DNA from: Hofstenia miamia
Taxonomy: Eukaryota > Xenacoelomorpha > Acoela
Reading direction: 5' to 3'
DNA: 64,000 bases
Assembly: GCA_004352715.1 (NCBI GenBank)
Contig: SCFE01000055.1
Span: 1,826,608 to 1,890,607, forward strand
The notes beneath the pieces were generated by a model. It did not search any database, was not told the origin of the DNA, and worked only from the letters and a program-made list of their open reading frames with translations. The position numbers were made by a program, and so were the translations under genes. Each line of letters opens with the position of its first letter. Position 1 is the first letter of the stretch. Below, piece after piece: positions 46,456 to 56,400 of this stretch.

Positions 46456-47251
46456 TATGGTGTCCCAACAAGAGCTCAAAATTATTTTTATGGATAACAC
46501 TTTTTTCAAATAAGCAATTTTCTTATATCAATATAATTAACAATATTTGTGATTAAGAGTGATATACAAGATGAGGAAGGTATTCTTTATAGACATTTTG
46601 AATATCATTTTCACATAAATGAGACTGTATTTCACCAATACCGTGTCATATTTCCTCTTTGAAACATTCAACAGTTTCATGCTTATTCACATACACCTTT
46701 TCTTTCACATGGTCCAATAGGAAGAAATCCAGTGTTAGATCACACTTTCTAGTGGCTAATGTTGATCTCCAAATCAGGAAATGACATGAACCTGAAACTT
46801 AAGCTGCAGTAACACCGTTGTTTAATGTGTATTGCAGGTCGCACAGTCTTGTTGAAATAACATGTTCTCCACATTAATTATATCCAAGGTTGACCACAAA
46901 AACTCGTTTAGCATTTCGCAAAATTATCTACCGTTAACAGTTAGTGCATTTCCAGTGGCATTTCAAAGAGACATGCCTAATCACTCTTTCAGTCCAAAGT
47001 GCGCAACAAATGTTTGCTCATGGGGATGCATTTGTTAATCGAGTATAACACGAGGATTTTCAGCTTGTTTATGCTCCTTAAAGTCTCTTGGCTTGATTTT
47101 TTGCACCAAATGCGCAAATCATTTATAAAAAATTCGTTTCCCTAAATACTATATGCATTAATTATGAAAACGGTTAAAACAAAATCACTGTAAACTGGTA
47201 TTACCAAAATGGCTAGAAATTTATATCCAGCTCTCTTGTTTTGCCACCCTG
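46456..47251 (-). pseudogene. Mariner-like element, internally deleted
   Basis: Termini cagggtggcaaaacaagag (inverted, right end) and tatggtgtcccaacaagag (left) are bounded by TA on both sides (46454-46455, 47252-47253). The minus strand still shows the catalytic part of a mariner-type transposase in broken frames: FQQDCATC-like (second D block) near 46855, then CDLTLDFFLLDHVKEKVYVN near 46750-46690 (third catalytic region) and ENDIQNVYKEYLPHLVYHS at the end. Length is 796 bp against about 1.3 kb normally, with the N-terminal DNA-binding part largely missing. Confidence 0.7.
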
Positions 47252-48230
47252 TACTATGGAAACTTTTCTGAATGTCTCTAAGGGGTTTTTGTTTCTACCC
47301 ATAATGCAACATCATTAGAAAATTGTATAACTTCACAGACTAACACGGGTTCTTGATGTTGAAATCGCTGCATAACTGTTTTTGGTGAACACCTTACATT
47401 AGTTAGTTTGCACACCTTGCTCTTGTTCGCAACGCGAATTGTTTTGAAGATGTCGTGATCTAATTCTAAACTAAATTTGTGTGGCTAACAGAATTATAGT
47501 ATTTTGAAATTAATAGCATCAATCCATCTCTTTTGGAATCTTTAGTCCTTTTAAAACAAATATATGCTTGAATATTTTAATTTGGCAGTTGTTTTGGATA
47601 CTCATTATGCAACCAAGTTTCAGTGAATGCGAAATTTGCAGTTTTGGTGATCGCTTCCCTGATTTCAATTAACTATTTTCTGAGTGCTGGCATATTTCTA
47701 ATACTTAAATATGTGGACCAAGGTTTAGAAGAATTCTAATATATGTCAAGTCCAAGATCTCGTCATTTTATGAAAAATCTGTGTTCAAAGGCATAAACTA
47801 TGCATAAAGCCATTTATAACAACCAATTTATTTCCCTTTAATATATTCCATTTCCAAACGGTGGCTATTTGATATATAAGAAAACAAAGCCGTCGCCATA
47901 TTATTTTAATACTAACGCCCTTATAACTAATTGCCGACAACCGATATTCATAAAGATTTAATGTCCTGTACGTCGCATGTATGGCCTCATTATCCTGATC
48001 ATAATTTCTAGAAAAATCCTGTTTTAGAGAAAAAAGATATTAATCAAAATTGAATGATATACAAACTTTTAGCATTTTCGACTGGTCTCGTGCGTCACAT
48101 AATTTTGCTGCGGAGGCAATTCATGTATATAAGTTGTGATTGTCAATATTACTATAATATCAATGGATATAGCCTTTATTAACTAATAACTAATTGCAAA
48201 TTTATGCAACAAATAACATGATAGGCGGGG

Positions 48231-48330
48231 TTACAATAAATGTTGAATGTGGCCGCCATTCTCTTGAATAATCAAGTCACAATGTCTCTACAAATCTTGT
48301 ACTGAATGACCCATTTTTTGAAAACTGAGT
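48231..48330 (-). pseudogene. Mariner-like transposase C-terminal fragment
   Basis: The minus strand ends IIQENGGHIQHLL then TAA, the characteristic C-terminus of many mariner-like transposases. The upstream part cannot be followed for more than about 20 residues. Nothing else is recognised in 47262-48230 or 48331-49130. Confidence 0.6.
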
Positions 48331-49130
48331 TTTGAATTAACAGATATTCACTCAGGGGAAGCATATAATAGATGAGTAGAAATGTATGTCTGCTTTGAAA
48401 GATTATATATATTCTCTGCTTGATATCGACAATCAGATCAGATGTAAAAACATAAAAAGTATTGTATTCGCTTATAGAGTTAGTACTGTTGAAAACAAGG
48501 GTCGTTAATAGGCGACAACAACATCCGCATGTAATGCGAAATACTCTTTATCATATCATATCGTATCTACCAAAAACAGTTGGATTTAAAAATGTTAGGT
48601 TTACGCAGTCTTATTATCGGCATTCAATATTATTCAAATTGTTTTTTCCAAACGTGTGGGGAACGATGTTTAAGGTCATATTTGTTATTGATTGAAAATT
48701 TGACAACCGGCATTTCTATGATATTCATTGTGAATTGTTCTACGAACGAAATTTGTGTATGTACAGTAAAATATTTGTTTAGGCAGATATTCAATCTATG
48801 GTTTGTGTCAGGAAAGTAAATAATCTATTCTTTGAATTCTAAGGCTACGGTTAGACTATTTGATTGGTCACGTGTGATCTGTCACATTTGGTAAAATCGC
48901 ACCTCTAACCATCGAGATAATTAGCGATTTGACGTGATTTTGTAACTTTTCTTGCTGCCTATCGCGTAGTTTAACTGTGCCAAAATAATTCAATTGTGAC
49001 AAGATTTTTTTGCAAAATCATGTTTATGCAGTATTGGAGCTAAGTGCTTTGGAAAATGCAAAATGCTTCATTTAGGGGAAAACCGATTTTTCCAAAATTT
49101 CTTTATTTTTGCTATTACTCCCGCAATGTT

Positions 49131-49189
<59 letters not shown>
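49131..49189. repeat. (TAA)n microsatellite
   Basis: A run of about 19 TAA units lies directly upstream of the truncated R4/Dong-like LINE. A shorter ATAATAATAATAAT run follows that LINE at 50786-50800, so the two runs look like halves of one TAA repeat. Confidence 0.9.
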
Positions 49190-50735
49190 CACAGAAAAGT
49201 TAAAGGAGACAGGCATAGGGTATAAGATGGAGAAGAATGGTAGAGAAGTAAGTCACCTGTGGTACATGGACGACCTGAAGATGTATGCTAGTTCAAGGAA
49301 GATGTTGCAGAAGCAAGTGGAGACATTGGAGAAGGCAAGCAGAGATTCAGGGTTGGAGTTTGGATTAGGAAAGTGTGCAGCAGTGACAATGACCAGAGGC
49401 AAGTGTGTGGATGGGGAGGGCTTGAGGACAAGCAGTGGGGACAAGATTGAGGAAGTCAAGGAGGGGTACAAGTACTTAGGAGTAATAGAGAAGGACAGAA
49501 CAGATCACATGGAAATGAAGATGAGGCTAAGGAAAGAGTACAAGAGGAGAGTAAGGAAGGTACTACAGAAGTCAGCATTGAATGGGCAGAACAGCATAAA
49601 GGCAATTAATACGTGGGCAATACCAGTGTTGAGATATTCGGCAGGAATAGTTAGGTGGAATAAGAATGAACTGAGGGAATTAGACAGGGAGACAAGGAAG
49701 ATACTAGCAGCAGAGAGAGCATTCAACCTCAATGGAGATGTAGATAGGCTGTACATGACAAGGCATAAGGGAGGTAAAGGGCTGCTAAGTGTGGAGGAGA
49801 CTGTAGAAGCAGAAGCACTAGGGCTAAAGGAATATGTAGAAGAGCAACCTGAGGGGTCCCTACTAGAGGTCACTAAGGAGTTGAAGAAGATAAGAACTGA
49901 GAGTGAAGGAAAGAAGATATACCAGAGTAGGATGGAATCAGAGAGGCAAACAAGGTATAGGCAGAAGGCAATGCATGGAGAATACTGGAGGAACACAGAA
50001 AAGTGTGATAGAGAAGAGAGCAACAAGTGGTTAAAGAAGGCAGGACTGAAGAGAGAAACAGAAGCACTAATAATGGCAGCACAGGAGCAAGCAATAAGAA
50101 CAAACTGGGTGAAGAAGCATATAGACAGAAGAGTAGAAGTAAGTGATAAGTGTAGGCTGTGTAAGAAAGAGGCGGAGACAGTAGATCATCTGATAGCAGG
50201 GTGTGAGAAGTTGGCACAGAATGAGTATAAGTTCAGGCACGACAAGGTGGGAAGAATGGTACACTGGAGTTTGAGCAGGCAGCATGGGTTAGAAGCAGGA
50301 GACAAGTGGTATGAGCACAAGCCACAGGGCGTCATAGAAAATGAGAAGGTTAAGATACTGTGGGATTTCAACATACAGACGAGCAAAGTGATAGAAGCAC
50401 GGAGGCCAGACATAGTAGTGGTAGACAAAGAGAAAAGATTAGGAACAGTAATAGACATAGCAGTACCAAAGGACAGGAATGTAGAAAGCAAGGAGAAAGA
50501 GAAGATAGACAAGTACAGAGAGTTAGCAGAGGAAATAGAAAGGCTGTGGAAGTTAAAGAAAGTTGAAGTAGTCCCGGTAGTAGTAGGCGCACTAGGAGCA
50601 GTGAGTAAGAAGCATACGAGATACTTGGAGGAGTTGGGAGTACCAAAGTGGGGAGGAACAGTAGCACAGAAGGCAGCATTGTTAGGAACAGCTAGAGTCC
50701 TGAGGAAAGCTCTCAGACTCCCTGGGAACTGGTGA
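49190..50735 (+). CDS. R4/R2-group LINE protein, C-terminal half (RT end, zinc knuckle, restriction-like endonuclease)
   Basis: The 515-codon open frame has no stops. It starts near the RT catalytic box (LWYMDDLKMYA, 49260-49290) and continues to GYKYLGVIEKD (segment 7). It then has WAIPVLRYSAGIVRWNKNEL and RLYMTRHKGGKGLLSVEETV, both typical of R2/R4/NeSL-group thumb regions. A CCHC knuckle (C-x2-C-x8-H-x4-C; 50151-50204) precedes the restriction-like endonuclease RRPDIVVVDKEKRLGTVIDI, in which PD and the following acidic/lysine residues form the PD-(D/E)XK-type centre. The C-terminus ends LRKALRLPGNW. The 5' three-fifths, including RT blocks 1-4, are missing, so it cannot mobilise itself. 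Confidence 0.85.
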
Positions 50736-50785
50736 GTTCCCCGAGCTGAGAGGGATACCAGCATGAAGCTGTGAGATGCAAGGAT
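49190..50785 (+). mobile_element. 5'-truncated R4/Dong-type LINE in a TAA repeat
   Basis: The element begins within the RT domain immediately after (TAA)n and ends about 50 bp after the ORF stop, immediately before another TAA run. R4-clade elements of the Dong type are known for insertion into TAA repeats, and the restriction-like endonuclease encoded here fits that clade. Purine-rich codon usage (many aga, agg, gaa, aag) is unlike its neighbours. Confidence 0.75.
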
Positions 50786-50800
50786 CATAATAATAATAAT

Positions 50801-51205
50801 GAATGACTTTATTTATCCGCTGAGGGCATACACTACCAAAAAATAAAAACAAGTTGGAAGAGTAGGCAAATTTGGAGAAGGGCTCAGCGAAGAGGAAAGA
50901 CATCAAAGATTTCTTGAAGAAAAGAAATCAATCGCTGTTTGAGGGTTGAGAGTCAAGATGTAATTAGCAGCAGTACAAGCACTGTTTAAAAACGAGGGAA
51001 GGGTGCGATGTTTCTTGGGACAACGAATGGAGAAAGTGACAACATCATCAGAGCGAGTGGAGCTGGAATTTTGAGAACTTAATGAAATCAATAAGATCAA
51101 GATCCAATTTGCGAGTGAGCAGTCGATTGAGCAGGAGGAGATCGCAGACATGGAAGTATAGTGACAGCGGGAGAGTGGAGAATTTGAGAAGGGCGGCTTT
51201 TTTAT
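50801..51205 (-). pseudogene. 5'-truncated copy of the family C LINE
   Basis: The minus strand aligns with the last about 400 bp of the LINE at 37620-41331. Matches are AALLKFSTLPLSLYFHVCDL, LLTRKLDLD, RSDDVVTFSIR, KKHRTLPSFLNSACTAANY and FLFAEPFSKFAYSS, then the same 3' region (cagcggataaataaagtcatt inverted) and an AAT tail. Homology stops at about 51205. Some frames are broken. Confidence 0.8.
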
Positions 51206-53277
51206 GTTTTGAAACGTGTTCACGAAGAAGAATTGAAATTTCCTTTAGGAAGGGATATAAAAATATGTGGAGCCGTATCCATCGTCCGCTGCCATACTGT
51301 GTAGCGTCCATACATTATAATAAAATGTTTTCAACATAAATTGGATTTTTACCTTCTTACAGATGAGTTGAACTTAGGGCGCTTATCAAAAGTTGTTGTC
51401 TTTGTAAAGCCGAAAACCAGGATAAATAGTGATTTAAATGTCATTTAAAGCTGGCGGCTCACGATTACGTTTTCTGCTTTCGAGGGCATTTTACAGTCCA
51501 TTTCACTGACAATAAAAGAAGGAACTACCTGTAATTGTGTACATCACATTTTCGCGTCACACGATCCCTTTTTTATGAATTGATTTTGCTTTGAATTCCC
51601 CTCTGTTTTAACGTAAATAATCGTTAATTGTGGTTTGATGACAAAGATTCCCTTTAATGTTACACGAAGTAAATTTTCTTTGAGCACAATTGAAATGACT
51701 ACTCCCGAGTCGGGTACATAAATTGTTCTTATTAATTTTCTCAACCGTGAGACATACTCAGGAATGCAAACACTATCCATTTTGACTAATCGTAAGACTC
51801 CAGCTTAAAGTAAGAAAATTTAATTTAAGTACAATACTGATTTTTATATCATCTGTCATTTTTTCTCAAATTATTTAGGTTAAATCCAAATTCAACAAGT
51901 GTGCGCTGTGGTATATATATAATGTTCAATCCAAAATTTCAAGCTTAATGTAGAATTTCGAACTTTCAAACTAAACTTCTAGTTTAATTTAAAACTCCGA
52001 GCAAACTTCAAATTTTCAACTTTCTTTTACATTTTATATGACATTGTTAATAACTAACTTTTAATAAAATTGCTGTTGTTATTTTTGGACTTCTTGCCAG
52101 TAAGGTTACTTTCCACTGTTTTTTGCAAGATAGGAGCATTGATGGGTAATATTGTATTGCAATAGTATTGTTGTATAACAATCAATAATTGAATCAACGC
52201 CAAAGACTGCGATTAATTATTGATATCTGTCTCATCAAAAAAAAATTATTATAGACAGAAAAATCAAATTAATTGTACACTTATCTGCACATTAGATCAA
52301 CCTTGTAATGTCTTGCACATAACGCAATGCTATATTTATTCGAATTAATCCTTATTCTCTCCTTTTCAAGAACCGTGAAGTTAAAACCTAATCTAAGCCA
52401 ACCCAGCCATGTGATATGGGCCCCCTAACTTGTGCAGTCACGCGCCTCTGATCCCCCCTCATTTTTGGTCTGCTTGCGTCAAATGCGTTTCCCTCCAGTA
52501 CATTGCGGATCTAGACGCTGCTTTTATTTCCACTTGTAATTAGTATGCTCCGACTTAATATGGTTAACAGGATTCGCGTATCCATTCTTAACCTTTTACT
52601 TTCGTTTCACGCCGCATTTGCATTCGTATAAATGTTCCTAAATAATAGATTTAAAGAAAAAATCAAATATTTGCTGTTAGAAATCATGACGGTGAAAGCC
52701 AGTAAAGCTTTATTTGCACGCGATCACAGCTGGTGCAAAAAACAATGCAATGACGTACGTAATTCCCAGGCAAGTGATATTTGAAGGCGGTCGCGGTCAC
52801 ATTGTGTTTGCACTAGCATTGGCCATCTGAAAATCATTTTGGTTTTGGCAGTGTGTGTTATATGCATGGAAAAACAATAATTGCAATAATAAAAGTACAA
52901 ACAATCAATTATCGCAGTAATAATTGTGAAAATAATTTAAGGAACAATTATGTTTTACGAATCCTTGGATAGGAGAACATTTTTTATTGTATGCGGAATT
53001 CAACTAAAAGCAAGCGTCTACTATGAAATTCAGTCCATTTCATTCTCTCATTTATTTTCATTCGAAAGTAAGAACTAATACTAAGGAATATACTTACAAA
53101 TGAAGCTTTCATAGTTCAACTCACATTTAATTTGGTCAAGTTTTGACATCTCTGGCTAGTAATATATATATATTGTTTTGTCTTTTTGAACTGAACTATT
53201 ATGAATATTATCATTCATTGTATTTGAGTCAACTTCGATTGATATTCCTATTTAAAAACTTAAATTTTGCATTTTAG
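51206..53277. other. Mannosidase intron sequence; one unexplained ORF
   Basis: A minus-strand 78-codon ORF at 51544-51780 (starts MDSVCIPEYVSRLRKLIRTI) has mixed codon use and could be an exon, but I do not recognise it. A more GC-rich stretch at about 52375-52520 and 52720-52830 carries no identifiable gene. No RNA gene was seen. Confidence 0.35.
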
Positions 53278-53311
53278 ATTACAATCACATCAAAAACTAC
53301 AGCATCTTCAG
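53278..53311 (+). CDS. MAN1B1: Proposed 34-nt microexon of the mannosidase
   Basis: Lies between TTGCATTTTAG and a GTAATG donor. It accepts phase 0 from the exon at 42797 and ends in phase 1, which exactly suits the exon at 53478 (G + TG gives Val). It would encode ITITSKTTASS, a low-complexity stalk consistent with the region between membrane anchor and catalytic domain. Support is splice sites and phase only. Confidence 0.4.
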
Positions 53312-53477
53312 GTAATGGTTTTACAGTGGTTGAAAGATAGATAGTAAATGAGAAATTTATTATAGTCATTATTAAATATTTCGCAGTTGGGATCATAATA
53401 CTATGTTTTTCACTTATAAGAATGAAATAATTGCTCTTTTTCCTATTTTATTTCTTTGTTCTTTCATTATTTTCAAG

Positions 53478-56400
53478 TGTATTTAGCAAACTACGTCCAG
53501 TCTGATAGACAAAAGGCTGTTGTAGAAGCATTTAGGCATGCTTGGAAGGCATACTCTAAGTACGCATGGGGCAAAGACGAGTTGAGGCCACTCTCAAAGT
53601 CATATTCCACTTGGTTTGATCTTGGTTTAACCATTGTTGACTCTTTAGACACACTATGGATTATGGGCCTTGAGTCTGGTAAATCTCGATATTTTTGTCA
53701 ATTAATTCCTTTCACATGTTTAAAACAGTATAGTTGTATTGGATTTCTCAATACTGGTTTTAGAGTTTGAAACTGCAAAGACGTTTGCCGTAGACAAGCT
53801 TAATGTGTTGGTCAATAAGGATGTGAATTTGTTTGAGACATCCATTCGTGTTTTAGGTGGCCTAGAAGCTGCTTGTGCCTTATCATCAGATAAAAGACTA
53901 TGTAATCAATCAGTAAGTATTTTTAAATTGACAAATGTTTTGTTTTTACGCAATAGTTGACTTCAAAAACCGTCAAGTTTATATTTTTATATGAATATAT
54001 GTGCATTGTTTTATTGATTGTTTAATTATGCGATTGTTGTTTAAGTTTAAAGTTTTTGAATAATTGAATCATCAGCTTTTAGGTAAAACTGGCACGAGCA
54101 CTATTGCCGGCTTTCTCATCTCCTTCTAAAGTGGTTCCATATTCCGATGTCAATCCAGCCAAAGGTACAGCACATGGGCCAAATTTTAATGGTGAATACA
54201 GTTCTACTGCCGAGGTCACATCTATTCAGTTGGAATTTAGAGAAGCCGCTCGAATTTCTGGTTTATATTGTTTGTTTTGCTAAATTTTGACAACTGAAAG
54301 GTTTAAAAATACCAGATTATTTAGTCGATTTTCGTTATACTTCAAGTTCTTATCCCATGTTTTGAGCATTATTGTTATTTGGAATTTAGGAGACGATTCT
54401 CTCTACAAACCGGCTTTGGCTACAATAAACCATGTTATTTCACTTCCTAAGCTAGTAAACCTTGTGCCAATTTTTATTAGTTGCAGATCTGGAAAATTCA
54501 GTCCCAGCTCAAGAATTACTCTTGGGGCTCGTGGGGATAGCTACTATGAATATCTTCTTAAGCAATGGATTCAAAGTGGCAAGAAGGATGATTTGTAAGC
54601 AATTAATTAAAGTCCTATTAAAATAATGATTAATCGAATGTGACACAGTAGAGTTCGTTTAAGTGCAGCTTGTGCAAATGTTATTAATTTTACTGAAGTT
54701 CTTCTGGCCGCAATTTCATTGAAGTGGAGAACGAAATTTTATGTATTCAGACAGTTGTATTTAGACGAACTATGCTGCAATATTTTTAAAATTACGCTCA
54801 AATATTGTTACTAACCCGGAAATCGTTCTATGGTATCAAATAAAATCGAAATAGAAATTTATAGAAACGCTCAGCACTGTACGTTTGTAATATTATATTA
54901 TGAATTATGGATTACCTAAAGTGCGGCCAGGCAGCAAGCCATGGAAAAAGAGATGATTGAAAAATTAGCGTTTTATTGTTTAACCCTGTTGTGCCCAAGC
55001 ACAGGGAAGATATTCAAAAATTGTGTTTTTTGTTTTTCGTACATCTATAGTCCATAGAAATGATATTCCATCATTGAATTGATCATGTAAATATTTCACT
55101 AGTTATTTTTATTTTGTTGCATTTTGCAACTTTGAACAGTAGAGGTATAAAAGTTGCAAATTAAGTATGTTCGCAAAGTTGTTTGAAAAAGTTAATGTAT
55201 TAAGGAGCCCATTTTAAATATTTCCACTACTGGGATTCATTCATATTATCATTCACCTGCGAGGTAATTGTATTGACCTTACATTTATTTGTCTACATTT
55301 TTGCATCTAAAATGTAATAGAATTCATTTGTACCCGAACAAGTTGCAGACGAACCATCAGCTATCAAAAGCTGAAAAGGATGCAAGGATTGAGGTTGCGG
55401 ATCTGATGTCGAGTGGAGTAATTGATTTGAATAAAGTCCTTTGGACCGATGAATCTTGTTTTTCTCTGACAGGGCATGTGTAAACTTTAAACTATTATAT
55501 GGGGAACAGAAAAACCGCGATCTTGCATCATTATTGATGCATGGTTCGGTTTTTCGACTTGCTACCGACTGACACCATTCTTTTTCCTGACACTGTTACA
55601 GGACAGAACTACGCTGATATGCTAGACAATCATGTGTTCCCTGAGATGAGACAAAAACGGAAAATTTCTTCTACAATTTGGCAACAGGACGACGCACTGC
55701 CACACTTCTTTCTAATTGTTAGGGCATTGATTTCATTCCCCAATGTTCGCATTATTTCCAGAGGTTATCCACAGAAATGGCCCTCACACTCTCATGATCT
55801 GTCCCCACTGGACTACTATCTTTGGGCCACTGTCAAATCACGCGTGTATTTCAACTTCACACCACGCACTCTACAAGATTTTCAGGAGAGAATCTCTCGG
55901 GTAATTGCAGACATTGACCAAGAGGAGCTTCGCCGTGCCGTTCACCACCTTCCACTTCGATTAGAAAGGGTTTTGCAAAATGGTGGAGATACATTCAAGC
56001 ATATGAAATAATTCACAATTAATCCACCATTGTGTGCTACATTATTCAATTCAATTTTGTATATAAATGTATTTGTTGTTCTACATTTTGCCTGACTTCT
56101 GGGTCCTGCGGTATATATATAAACAAATAGTATGTACATACATTTTAGATTTTAATTATGTATAAATATACGTTGATGAAAATCTAACTATTTACTGCAT
56201 TCAATTATTTGAATCGCTCATTAATTGTTATAAAGGACTCGTAATAACCGAATTATCAGTATAACCGAAAAATTTACTTGCACACATGCTAACTCTAGTT
56301 GGAACCGAAATGTTTGTTGTTTATATCCGAGGTCTGTACAAATGGGTAATGCTGTTTTTGACAAATACTTTTACAATTTTTTCTTAGAATTTTTGGAGTG

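Noticed and set aside
49253-50788. Several minus-strand ORFs opposite the R4-like LINE frame
   Set aside because: They are shadow frames of the purine-rich coding strand and read as low-complexity Ser/Leu-rich peptides.
51544-51780. Minus-strand 78-codon ORF as a gene
   Set aside because: It has no recognisable domain, weak splice context and lies antisense in an intron; kept only as a note in the intron entry.
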